Shown: one piece after another, positions 38,216 through 47,712 of the stretch
How positions within the stretch are numbered: position 1 is the stretch's first letter
Layout of the letters: each line of letters opens with the position of its first letter
From: Planctomycetota bacterium
GTDB taxonomy: Bacteria; Planctomycetota; Phycisphaerae; WQYP01
Length of the DNA stretch: 64,000 nt
Assembly (NCBI GenBank): GCA_021819825.1
Contig: JAKAEZ010000013.1
Span: forward strand, 1-64,000
Reading direction: 5' to 3'
Position numbers and translations under genes: made by a program
The notes under the pieces: model-generated
What the model was told of the DNA's origin: nothing
The model's input: only the letters and a program-made list of their open reading frames with translations
The model's database searches: none

Positions 38216-38458
38216 TTATAGCAAAGAACGCAGGCCGGAAATGATTGCCAAAAGGACGATGATGATAAATCCAGCCGCGATAAATGCGATCACAAATGTT
38301 ACCAGCCATAGGCCGATCAGACATAAGCGGGGAATCCATTCGGTCTGCGGGTCGCGCAGTTCTTCAAGGTCCGCCCGCCAGCGACCAAACATTTCCTTGA
38401 CCCACCAAAGCGCCCCAATCAGCAGCAGGGAGACGAACAACATTCCGAATGTCGGCAT
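38216..38458 (-). CDS. small membrane protein
   Basis: 80 aa with two hydrophobic segments. Confidence 0.45.
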   Translation of the reverse strand: MPTFGMLFVSLLLIGALWWVKEMFGRWRADLEELRDPQTEWIPRLCLIGLWLVTFVIAFIAAGFIIIVLLAIISGLRSLL

Positions 38459-38499
38459 TATTAAAATCTCCTAAACCAACTTTGCTTTCTGGGGCCGCC

Positions 38500-39225
38500 T
38501 TAGTTTAGCGGCCGAGTTGGTAAACCGAGAATTTGTTCCAACTGCCGCAACGGAACTTGCGCAAGATGTTCAAACGGAAAATCCGCCCATTTCCGCACGG
38601 AATCAAGGCTGCTGGTGGTTGCGACACCCAGAACGCGCAGTTTCGCATCGTGGGCGGCCGCGGCTCCGCCTTCGGTATCTTCAATGACCAGAGACTTGGC
38701 AAGGTGCAAATTGCCGTCACGTAGCGCATTGATGCGGTCAAACGCCAGAGAGTAGCCCTGCGGATCGGGCTTGCCGCGCGCGACATCCTCAATGGCGACG
38801 ATCACCGGAAAATAGCGTTCCAGTGTAAAAGCTTTTAACAATGCCATTATTTCCTCGCGCCGCGCACCGCTGCAAATACCACAGGGCACATCGCGCGAGG
38901 CCAGATATTTAATGAACTCGGTAACGCCCGGCATGGGTGCCGGAGCTTCGCCCATATGACCATCCATAATCTTATCTTTTAATGTGCAGAGTTTATCCAA
39001 CAGTGCCCGCGGCGGATTGATCCCCTGATCCTGGAGCATCAGGCGGAAGGCTTCAAGGTTCCCAAATACGATGTATCGAGAAAAATAGCGTTCAGGCGTA
39101 ATGTGAATTGCCCGACCGATGGCTTCCGCCGATGTCAGCAGGACCTGGTTGTACGCCGCAAGATGCAATTCCTCGGTGTTGGCGATCACACCGTCGAAAT
39201 CAAAAATAACGCAAGCTTCACCCAT
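38500..39225 (-). CDS. HAD-superfamily hydrolase (beta-phosphoglucomutase-like)
   Basis: 241 aa, VIFDFDGVIANTEELH, CGICSGARREEI, GKPDPQGY, VIEDTEGGAAAA. Confidence 0.9.
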   Translation of the reverse strand: MGEACVIFDFDGVIANTEELHLAAYNQVLLTSAEAIGRAIHITPERYFSRYIVFGNLEAFRLMLQDQGINPPRALLDKLCTLKDKIMDGHMGEAPAPMPGVTEFIKYLASRDVPCGICSGARREEIMALLKAFTLERYFPVIVAIEDVARGKPDPQGYSLAFDRINALRDGNLHLAKSLVIEDTEGGAAAAHDAKLRVLGVATTSSLDSVRKWADFPFEHLAQVPLRQLEQILGLPTRPLN

Positions 39226-39228
39226 AGA

Positions 39229-40008
39229 TCATCCGAATTCGTCGCCCTTGAAACTGTGGCCCAGATACGTCTGACGTACCAGCGGATTATTAATTAATTC
39301 TTTGGGGGTGCCCTGGGCCATGACCTTCCCCTCGGAAATAATCAACGCCCGGTCGCAGACCTCCAGGGTGCGCTGCACATTATGATCAGTAATGAGAATG
39401 GCTTTGCCCATCTGCTGGCGCAGTTGCCGGATTTCGCGCTGTAAATCCTCCACGGCAATGGGGTCCACACCGCTGAAGGGCTCATCAAGCAGAATTAACG
39501 ATGGATTGGTAATCAAGGCCCGTGCGATTTCCAATTTACGCCGCTCCCCACCCGAAAGAGTAAACGCCTTTTGCCTTCGCGTCTTGGTAAGACCGAATTG
39601 CTCCAGCAGACGATGCGCCTCTTCACGGCGCTGGGCACCGGTGCGCCGGGTCTGCTCCAGAATGGCCAGGAGATTTTGTTCCACCGTCAGGCGGAGAAAC
39701 ACCGATGGCTCCTGCGAAAGGTACCCCATGCCGCGCCGCGCTCGCTTGTACATGGGCAAATGCGTAATATCCACGCCATCAAAAAGCACGGTTCCGGCAT
39801 CCGGGCGGATCATACCAATAGCCATGCGAAAACTGGTGGTCTTCCCCGCTCCGTTACGGCCTAACAACCCGATGACTTCTTTGTGCCCAACGTCAAACGA
39901 CACTTGATTGACCACCGTGCGTGTGCCATATCGTTTAACCAGATTATGAGCCGATAGCAAATTCAACCAACACCATACCGCCGCAATGACCAGACTCCGG
40001 GCCGCCAC
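39229..40008 (-). CDS. lptB: LPS export ABC transporter ATP-binding protein
   Basis: 259 aa, GLLGRNGAGKTTSFRMAIGMIRPDAG, LSGGERRKLEIARAL, ILLDEPFSGVDPIAV. Start may be slightly internal. Confidence 0.9.
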   Translation of the reverse strand: MAARSLVIAAVWCWLNLLSAHNLVKRYGTRTVVNQVSFDVGHKEVIGLLGRNGAGKTTSFRMAIGMIRPDAGTVLFDGVDITHLPMYKRARRGMGYLSQEPSVFLRLTVEQNLLAILEQTRRTGAQRREEAHRLLEQFGLTKTRRQKAFTLSGGERRKLEIARALITNPSLILLDEPFSGVDPIAVEDLQREIRQLRQQMGKAILITDHNVQRTLEVCDRALIISEGKVMAQGTPKELINNPLVRQTYLGHSFKGDEFG

Positions 40009-40095
40009 CCTGGCAGCCGCAGAACCGGTTGTGCAGCATTGTCACGATTGCCCGGTGGTATGGCAAGCGAACCGACAGCCAAAGCGTTATCCGCA

Positions 40096-40599
40096 TCATG
40101 GATTATTGCCAGGGGCAGTGCGAACAATAATCGCCCCATGCGTCTTATTTACTGGATGTTTTAACGGCATTAGCCGCATGGCACCGGCGCACATGACAAT
40201 AATAATGCCGCACAAAACACATCCGGAATACCATTTTTTCGCGGCCTGTCGAAACGGCGCAAACATTGTGGCCCGCCCCGCCAGAACCGACAACAGAAAA
40301 AACAACCCCAGCGCCGCCAAGAGTTTAACCGTCAGCAGGAGTTGATACAGCGGCGGCTCGGCGCGCAAATTGATCACCACTAGAAGCCAATAAACGCCGG
40401 AAATAATCTGCAGCAGAATGACCATTCCCAGAAACATCCGCCAAGGCTTATTGATGCGCTCAATAATGGCATCCCGCTGGACCGGCTCTTCACTGGCCAA
40501 AGCCGGCAGTAGAAATAAGCGTATAAAAAAGGGGGACCCAATTAAAATAATGGCCCCGCTTATGTGAATCCATCGCATTATAAGTGTGACTAAATTCAT
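40096..40599 (-). CDS. membrane protein (CopD/DUF2269-like)
   Basis: 167 aa, four hydrophobic helices, MNLVTLIMRWIHISGAIILIGSPFFIRL. Confidence 0.55.
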   Translation of the reverse strand: MNLVTLIMRWIHISGAIILIGSPFFIRLFLLPALASEEPVQRDAIIERINKPWRMFLGMVILLQIISGVYWLLVVINLRAEPPLYQLLLTVKLLAALGLFFLLSVLAGRATMFAPFRQAAKKWYSGCVLCGIIIVMCAGAMRLMPLKHPVNKTHGAIIVRTAPGNNP

Positions 40600-40656
40600 A
40601 ACCGTTTGCCTTTCTGAAGTTTTGGAATTCTCATGGCCGGGGGCAGTTCCCTACCA

Positions 40657-41523
40657 TTAAGCCTCCAGAGTATTTCTCGCGTAAACGCGCAAATCCTCGG
40701 CTGAAATTTGATCCGGGGGCAGCAGTTGATAGTGCTTTTCGGCACTTAGGGCGATTGTGCGATGTTCCCCTTTACCAGCGATCTCAAATGCAAAAATCGC
40801 GATGATCCGATCCTCAATAGCGCAGGCTGCGATTGGAATGCAGGTCAGGCCGGGGAATTTCTCAGCACACATCGCCATATCCTGTTCTATTTGAACCACG
40901 TTAATCATGTCGGAGCCGCGCTTGGCTTGCACCGGCAAAACAAAATGCGTACCGCGCCGGTCGAGTCCAACGTAAAGCTCATCTGTTTCCACCTGCCCCA
41001 TCGCCTTAACGGTTGTGCGGAGATGGCTTTGCAGGGAGTAGCAGGTAATCCCGGTAAAAATATCAATTAAGCGATTGTACCGGATATGTGCCAACAGCGC
41101 CTGCTCATCGCCAAGACGGTGCATTTCTATAATTCCCGGAGTCGCATCGGGAATCCTGGTGCGAGCCAGGTTCGGATTTGGGGGAATTTTGATAATAGCT
41201 GAGGCCACAAGTGCGTACTTGGACCGGCCGATTGGTCGGATGATCCAATCCCTTCCAGCGGGGGCCCTCTTCCGGATCGAATCCGGCAAGGGCTGACGAT
41301 ACCGAAAACTGTAAATCAGATCGCCAAGATTCTTTGGCAAGGGAATGTTCAGTAACGCGGCATTTTCCTCGATGTCCGTTCTGGCAAATTCAACATAATC
41401 CGATCCGGGACGAAATTTTTTTACGAAAATTGCTTCAATGATGCGAGCGTAGGCATTGCCGGAATTTCTATTTAAATTGCCCGAACTTTTAGTCTTGCTC
41501 ATTTTATTCCACCCCCAGGCCAA
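40657..41523 (-). CDS. putative type II restriction endonuclease
   Basis: 288 aa overlapping the 3' end of a DNA methyltransferase gene; DELYVGLDRRGTHFVLPVQAKRG resembles a PD-(D/E)XK-type ...D...xQAK core. Confidence 0.65.
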   Translation of the reverse strand: MAWGWNKMSKTKSSGNLNRNSGNAYARIIEAIFVKKFRPGSDYVEFARTDIEENAALLNIPLPKNLGDLIYSFRYRQPLPDSIRKRAPAGRDWIIRPIGRSKYALVASAIIKIPPNPNLARTRIPDATPGIIEMHRLGDEQALLAHIRYNRLIDIFTGITCYSLQSHLRTTVKAMGQVETDELYVGLDRRGTHFVLPVQAKRGSDMINVVQIEQDMAMCAEKFPGLTCIPIAACAIEDRIIAIFAFEIAGKGEHRTIALSAEKHYQLLPPDQISAEDLRVYARNTLEA

Positions 41524-42872
41524 CGCAATACGAGCACTTCCTCGCGCAGTTGCTGTCGTGTGGCCGTAGCCAGTCGCGTGCGGAATAGATCCAGCCCCAT
41601 GACCTGATAGCCCAGGCCTTCACTGATTTCCGCCAGGATTTTCCCGGTATGAATCATTACCTGGAAAAAAGAAGCTTGGTCCCCCACCACGTAGGCCAAG
41701 TTCGCGCCGGGTTTAAGTAAAGGGCGAAGTGTTGCGAGGTGGCATGCCATTCCGCCAAAATACAACTGGACAACCTTGCCATACATTCGCTCAAAACCAC
41801 TGGTTTTACCCAACTCAAGCCTTCGTGATTCAATCCGGGCGACCAACCTTTGGACCGTTTGATTGTCGGCAACCCATCGTCCGTCATCGTCGCCCTTGTA
41901 CACATTGCGCGTATTGGAACGCATCAATGTTCGCTTGAAACCTTGCAATTCAGCTTTATCGGAGATAAACCCGAGAATAACAGATTCCAGCCGCGTGGTG
42001 CGGGTATAATCCTTTTCATTGGGGTACGGAGGTGAGGTTATCACCGCGGAAATTTGCCGGTTCCCCAGCGTCGCAGCGAGCTGGGCGAGACTTCGGGCGT
42101 CTCCGTGCACTGTGGTAGCGGGAACGCTTTCGTACGGATGTAAAGCGTCCATATCAGTTGCTATTGAGCGCACTCGCGCAAGCCACTGTGCAACCACGGC
42201 GACATCCTTCTTGGGCGGTCCTACGCCCACTTCCGGCCCAAAATGAAGATTACCAATACTTTGAACCAATTCCGACGCCAGCGCCAGGCGGAAGATTTTC
42301 CCCTCCCCATTTGAATCGGAGTATCGATCAATTTCATCCAGAAGAACAAGCGCCTTGTGCAGCGGAATCGGGCTGATCGAATCACGCAATAAGAGCTTGG
42401 TTTTTTGCGCAGGCAAGCATCGCAGTTGCGCTTTGACCGGGAACCCTGTTTCACACAGCAGCGGCAGATTATAATCGTCTGGGAAGCCGTCCGCCTGCAA
42501 ATGTTGGCGAGCCGCATAAGCAATTTTTTCCGCGTTGGCGGCAACAGCACGACCCGAAAATCCCCAAGATGTCTTCACAGTGCTGGCAAAATGGGCCATT
42601 GGATTCGCTTCCACGCCGATCGAACTGATGCGGTGTTTCTTGCATTCCACAAGTGTTGTACCGGTACCGCAGAAGGGGTCCAGAACCAGGTCAGCCGGTG
42701 AGACTCCGAATTTGTGGAGATATTCCGACACCAGGTGTGGTGGATATGACAGTACAAAGCGGTACCAGTCGTGTCCGGCACGGTCTTCGGGTTGCAGGCG
42801 ATTCATGTTGCCGGCCAAGATATCCGTGTGCTTGCGCCGCAGAGGTTTAATTTCGCCTGAAATAACGGTCAT
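41499..42872 (-). CDS. DNA methyltransferase (amino-MTase, TSPPY type)
   Basis: 457 aa, VLDPFCGTGTTLVECKK and VITSPPYPNEKDYTRTTRLE. Confidence 0.88.
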   Translation of the reverse strand: MTVISGEIKPLRRKHTDILAGNMNRLQPEDRAGHDWYRFVLSYPPHLVSEYLHKFGVSPADLVLDPFCGTGTTLVECKKHRISSIGVEANPMAHFASTVKTSWGFSGRAVAANAEKIAYAARQHLQADGFPDDYNLPLLCETGFPVKAQLRCLPAQKTKLLLRDSISPIPLHKALVLLDEIDRYSDSNGEGKIFRLALASELVQSIGNLHFGPEVGVGPPKKDVAVVAQWLARVRSIATDMDALHPYESVPATTVHGDARSLAQLAATLGNRQISAVITSPPYPNEKDYTRTTRLESVILGFISDKAELQGFKRTLMRSNTRNVYKGDDDGRWVADNQTVQRLVARIESRRLELGKTSGFERMYGKVVQLYFGGMACHLATLRPLLKPGANLAYVVGDQASFFQVMIHTGKILAEISEGLGYQVMGLDLFRTRLATATRQQLREEVLVLRWPGGGIK

Positions 42873-43041
42873 TGGTACCCGAACCTTTTTCGCTCATCTT
42901 ACGCAAGAACAATAATACCGCTTTGAACTGATTACATAAAGCTGGGGAACTGGGAGGCGATAAATAGGACAGATAGGTTCTAAGCGCAGAATTCATCGGC
43001 GCGGGCCGGGAGCGTGCATACCGCCTGCCGCATTTACGACT

Positions 43042-44340
43042 TTACGCCTTGATCAGGTCCAGTGTCTTAAATCCGTGGCCCAGAATTTTCTGGCTGTCGG
43101 CCTGAAGCCATTTAGATAAAATACTGGCATAGACGCTGCGGAAATCGGTGCTGAATTTTAGATCGCCCATTTGCAGATTTTCTTTCGCCAGGGAAGGCTG
43201 CGTGCCAATTAAGCCGGATTTTATACCACCGCCAAAAATAAACATTGGGGCGGCAGTACCGTGGTCAGTCCCCAGGCTGGCATTCTCCGCAACGCGGCGG
43301 CCAAATTCTGAAAATGTTACTACCATTGTCCGCTGGTGCAGCCCCTGCGCCTTGAGATCACGCATAAAAGCGGATAATCCATCGGAAATTTCCGCCATCA
43401 GCGTGTCATGCGTCTTTTGCTGCTGGGCGTGCGTATCAAAGCCGCCCATGGAAACATAATAAACACGTGTGGGCAGGTTAGACGCGATCATTCTGGCCAC
43501 CAGGCTCAACGACTTAGCCAACTGCGATACCGGATAACTGACATGATTTTGCGCTTTTTCCACCGCATTGCGGATTTCCCGGCCGGAAATTTCCGCATCC
43601 AACGCTGTCCGTTGCAGAAAATCCAATTCTTGATTTGCGCAGATGGGGCAAGGCGTATCATGCGGGCCAATGCCGTTGATGCTGCGATAAACCTCTCTTA
43701 ACTGCTGATGAGTTTTATCACCGCCGCGCCCGGGCAGCCACTGAAATTGCTCCGGCGTTTGAAACGATACCGGTTGAAATTTTCTTCCCGCCAGGGCCAC
43801 GGGTGATAGCGATCCAATACTGATGCCCGCCTCCGGCGCAACGGGATCGGCACCGGAACATTGCGCATCAAAGTACCTCCCCAGCCAGCCACGCTTGCCG
43901 ATTTTCGTCGGCTCACCGGTTTCCCAAATGGCGGTGGAGCGAAAATGCGACCGGTTCGGATTGGGATACCCCACACCCAGAATCACGCCCATTTCGCCTT
44001 CATCATAAAGCGCTTTCATGCCCTTCATGGCGGGATGTAACGCCAGCGAGTTCGCCAGCGGCAGCAAGTTTTCCGTAATAGCCAGATGCGGCCGTGCCCG
44101 TCGATAATCATCATTATCAACCGGGATAACCGTAGACAACCCGTCATTTCCCCCACCCAACTGCACCACCACCAGTACGCGGTCATCCCCGCGCCCGGCA
44201 CCCGTTTGTGTCAACGGCTGATCCGCGGGATTATTCATTGCCAACGCCGTGCGCTGCAGAAACGCCGGCAACGTGGCCGCCGCGGAAAGAATTGTTAATC
44301 CGCGACCAACAAAAACTCGGCGGGTATGCAGGGTATCCAT
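43042..44340 (-). CDS. DUF1501 family protein
   Basis: 432 aa, RRVFVGRGLTILSAAATLPAF, VVVQLGGGNDGLSTVIP, MGGFDTHAQQ, FSEFGRRVAEN. Confidence 0.9.
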   Translation of the reverse strand: MDTLHTRRVFVGRGLTILSAAATLPAFLQRTALAMNNPADQPLTQTGAGRGDDRVLVVVQLGGGNDGLSTVIPVDNDDYRRARPHLAITENLLPLANSLALHPAMKGMKALYDEGEMGVILGVGYPNPNRSHFRSTAIWETGEPTKIGKRGWLGRYFDAQCSGADPVAPEAGISIGSLSPVALAGRKFQPVSFQTPEQFQWLPGRGGDKTHQQLREVYRSINGIGPHDTPCPICANQELDFLQRTALDAEISGREIRNAVEKAQNHVSYPVSQLAKSLSLVARMIASNLPTRVYYVSMGGFDTHAQQQKTHDTLMAEISDGLSAFMRDLKAQGLHQRTMVVTFSEFGRRVAENASLGTDHGTAAPMFIFGGGIKSGLIGTQPSLAKENLQMGDLKFSTDFRSVYASILSKWLQADSQKILGHGFKTLDLIKA

Positions 44341-44436
44341 AAATCACCTCATCAAGGGTAGAAGTTTCCAGAATTTTCATCACCGGTTGCCTTCCGAGTT
44401 ACGCGGATAATTACCCTGGCCCCGGCTGCGCGGCAA

Positions 44437-45963
44437 TCAGCACAACTGATACTCCGGCATGGCCATAATTAATTCCACCACCTCGAGCAGCCGCCAACGC
44501 GTTGCACCATCCGTCGGATTTAGCGCTTTGCCTTCCGCCGATCCGGATTGGTTCAAAACCTGAATTAATTCCGCACGTTTTGCCGGGTCCACATCATCCG
44601 CGATAAGCCGGTTGAGAAAATAATCCACCGCACCATCTGTCGTGGCGATGCCCGCCCGGGCCAAATCCAACTCCGGCGAAAAGCCGGTTTGAAATTCCGT
44701 CAGTTGCCGCGATTCCGGGTGATTCCATGCGGCGCTTTGGGCATACGGGGGCCGCCGCCCTGTTACCAGCGCGGCCGGCATATCATAGCGGTCAAATAAC
44801 GTGCTGGTGTTGATCCACGCCCTCCCGTGGGGCCAACCGCCGACGTTGGGAGCCTCAAATAGTTCCTGTCCCATCGACTTCATGCTGTAGAGCATCCCAT
44901 TGGTATTGGGGACGGGCACCTTCAGAGCGCGAACGCTGCCCGCCACCAGTTCCATCGGTGATTTTATTTTGCGCCGCATGACCGCATCCGAATAAAACCA
45001 TCGGCTGGAAAACAATTGTTTAAGCACCGGTGCCATGCGCCAGTCCGAAGAACGCAGCTTTTGCGCCAGGGCATCGACAATTTCCGGCGGCGGATCATCC
45101 GATGTAAAAAACGCCGAGAGCTTGAATGCAAAATGTTTGGCCGTCGCCGGCTGCTGGAAAATAATCCGCACAATATCATCACCGTTGAAATTTCCCGTAT
45201 GGCCAAGAAACGTTTTTTCGCCGTCATCATGCTGGAACGGATGAAAAACAAAACGATCTCCGACAAACGTCCATCCGGTCCAGGCGCGAGCAGACTGCCG
45301 CACATCCTCTTCGGTATAATTGCCGATGCCCATGGTGAACAATTCCATCAGTTCTCTTGCGTAGTTTTCATTGGCATGGCCTTTGCGGTTCTGATTGTTG
45401 TTCAAATAGCGCAACATGGCGGGGTCTTTACTGATATTAACGGTCAAAACCTTGGCGCTGCCGGTGGCGAATTTCCGGAACAATTGATTCTGCATATACA
45501 TGTGATAAGCGTTCTGCACGGTTGAAAAAGCGCTGACAAACAGCCCATGCCAGAACAAGGTCATTTTCTCTTCCAGCGGCCGCTTGGTTTTTATCATGCG
45601 GTTAATCCACCAGCAGCGCATTTCCTGCATTTTGGAAAAACCGCTTTGATTCAGGAGTTGAAAATATTCGCGCCGCTCTTTTTTGCTTAATGGCCCTAAA
45701 AATCGACGAGCTTCACGGAAATTCGCGAATACCCGGTGGGATAATGGTCCGAATTCCAAGCCCGGCAGATCATCCGGAATGCTCTGATAATAGACCATGC
45801 TCTCAATGGCCTGGTGCGGTCCCATACGCACCAGAGAGTCAATATCCTCGGGGGTGCCCCCAAAGCCGGCACGGTTTAACAGATGGCTGGCCGTGCGCCA
45901 ATCCCATTTAAATGAATTATCAGACCAGATGGGCGTTAAGAGCGATTCAGAAGCCGTGAGCAT
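44437..45963 (-). CDS. DUF1800 family protein
   Basis: 508 aa, HLLNRAGFGGTPEDID, LFWHGLFVSAFSTV, NENYARELMELFTMG, NVGGWPHGRAWIN. Confidence 0.92.
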   Translation of the reverse strand: MLTASESLLTPIWSDNSFKWDWRTASHLLNRAGFGGTPEDIDSLVRMGPHQAIESMVYYQSIPDDLPGLEFGPLSHRVFANFREARRFLGPLSKKERREYFQLLNQSGFSKMQEMRCWWINRMIKTKRPLEEKMTLFWHGLFVSAFSTVQNAYHMYMQNQLFRKFATGSAKVLTVNISKDPAMLRYLNNNQNRKGHANENYARELMELFTMGIGNYTEEDVRQSARAWTGWTFVGDRFVFHPFQHDDGEKTFLGHTGNFNGDDIVRIIFQQPATAKHFAFKLSAFFTSDDPPPEIVDALAQKLRSSDWRMAPVLKQLFSSRWFYSDAVMRRKIKSPMELVAGSVRALKVPVPNTNGMLYSMKSMGQELFEAPNVGGWPHGRAWINTSTLFDRYDMPAALVTGRRPPYAQSAAWNHPESRQLTEFQTGFSPELDLARAGIATTDGAVDYFLNRLIADDVDPAKRAELIQVLNQSGSAEGKALNPTDGATRWRLLEVVELIMAMPEYQLC

Positions 45964-46294
45964 GGCAGATACTCCCGATATTCAGTCATAGCCGCGTCCG
46001 ATATATTGAGCTATCGGCATAATTCGGAAGCCGTCATCAGGATGTTTTGCGGCGATGCGTGGTGCCGCAATAACAACAACTTGTACGGCTTCAGATGGGT
46101 TAAACGCGCAACCCCATGCGAAGTTGCATCTGTCGGGCGCAGCGGCACATTCAATGTGTCGGCTAACATGACGGATGTGGGTGCCCGTAAAAAAATTGTC
46201 ACGCCTCATCCGCCCTGTTGCCGCCCTCACAGGCCATCGCTTGCAATGCCATTGCTGCAACTATCCGCTGTTTAGCGCGTGTGGTAACGTGATG

Positions 46295-47371
46295 ATGGTG
46301 AAACGGCCATTTTGTTTATCGGTGCCCCGGGCATTTTTCGCCGGCTTATGCGGCAGCTTGCTCGCCGGGGTTGGCAGCGGCGCAGCGTATGCGGATTATC
46401 CCGCCGGACCGAGTCCCGCGATTACCGTTACCAGGCCTCCCGCGGCACCGGTGTGGAAACTCGGCGCTGCGGCCCCGGCGCTGCATATCACCACATTATC
46501 CGGCCAAAAGATTTCGTTATCGCAGTTCTCGGGCAAGTTGATTGTCCTGGAATTTGGCAGTCTTACCGAACCGGCATTCAGGCTAAGCGCACCAAGCGTG
46601 AACTGGCTGGCACATCAATGGAAAAAGAAGGTGCAGGTGCTCATGGTGTATGAGAAAGAATCTCATGCCGCGGGCAGCGCACGGGCGCTGAACATCAACA
46701 AAGCCGGGGGCTTTGCCATTCCCCAGGCACAGGATCAATCTCAACGCCTTGCCGACGCACGCCGGGCGCAACACGCATTGCACCTGCAATTTCCCCTTAT
46801 GACCATTGATAACGCGAAAAATCAGACGGCGTTGGCGTATGGGGCGCTGCCGAATATGACATTTCTGATCAACACTCAAGGGCAATTGATTGGGGCATGG
46901 CCATGGATGGCTCCGTGGCAGCTTCGGGGTGCTGTTTCGGCTGTGCTAAGTGGCAAGCCGATCCCGGTCGGGGATATGAGTTCGGGCTTTACCGCCAGCA
47001 CATCACCGCCCATGGAATTCGATTACCAAGCCCTTCCGCCGGCGGCACCACAAACCCTCGCGGACGCGATTGACCGCGCGGGTGTCACCCGACAACAACT
47101 CTCTAAATTACTGCCCGCGCTGACCGATTTTTCCACCAGCTTGTTGAAGGCCCGGCAGCAACTGGCGCAGCTTCGCTCCAGGAGACGGCAATTCAACGGC
47201 AACTTTCGCCAGGCGGTGGGTAAAACCCTCAAGGGCTTGCGGAAATCTGCCAGGGAATTGACGGGAGCATTGCACCGCTATGTCAATAACCGGCAATATA
47301 CGGAAATTCTTTCCGCCATTGACCGTGGCAGGATGCGGCGGGTATTTGAGCCTCGGAGCCGGTCCGAGTAA
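46295..47371 (+). CDS. thioredoxin/redoxin-fold exported protein
   Basis: Signal peptide then APALHITTLSGQKISLSQFSGKLIVLEFGSLTEPAF; redoxin-like but the CXXC position is not cysteine. Confidence 0.6.
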   Translation: MVKRPFCLSVPRAFFAGLCGSLLAGVGSGAAYADYPAGPSPAITVTRPPAAPVWKLGAAAPALHITTLSGQKISLSQFSGKLIVLEFGSLTEPAFRLSAPSVNWLAHQWKKKVQVLMVYEKESHAAGSARALNINKAGGFAIPQAQDQSQRLADARRAQHALHLQFPLMTIDNAKNQTALAYGALPNMTFLINTQGQLIGAWPWMAPWQLRGAVSAVLSGKPIPVGDMSSGFTASTSPPMEFDYQALPPAAPQTLADAIDRAGVTRQQLSKLLPALTDFSTSLLKARQQLAQLRSRRRQFNGNFRQAVGKTLKGLRKSARELTGALHRYVNNRQYTEILSAIDRGRMRRVFEPRSRSE

Positions 47372-47712
47372 TGGCCCATAGTTGCCTCTGCGGGCGGCCC
47401 TATGCCGAGGAAGGGTGAGACTTCTATTTCGGCTAAGGGGTGACAATTCTACTTCGGTACAACAACATGCCCGTGGGCATTATTTGATCTATTTATGCCA
47501 TCTTGTATACTGATGTGCTTATTCACAGTCCGGTGAATTGTCCTGGCAAGACATTTCACAGCCTGTGGATAAGCCCGGTAAGGCGTCAGCCCGGGATTTT
47601 CATCAGCGATGTAGCTGAGGAAATAAAGTCTGGGCCGGTCTTTTTCGCCTGTCATTTCCGCGGCCACTTTACTTTTAATGCGGCTATCACAGGGAAAGGT
47701 TCCAAATCGTTT

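Noticed and set aside
46295-47371. Active thioredoxin with CXXC
   Set aside because: The redoxin-like fold is suggested, but the expected cysteine position reads EFGSLTEPAF, so a canonical thiol-redox function is not supported.
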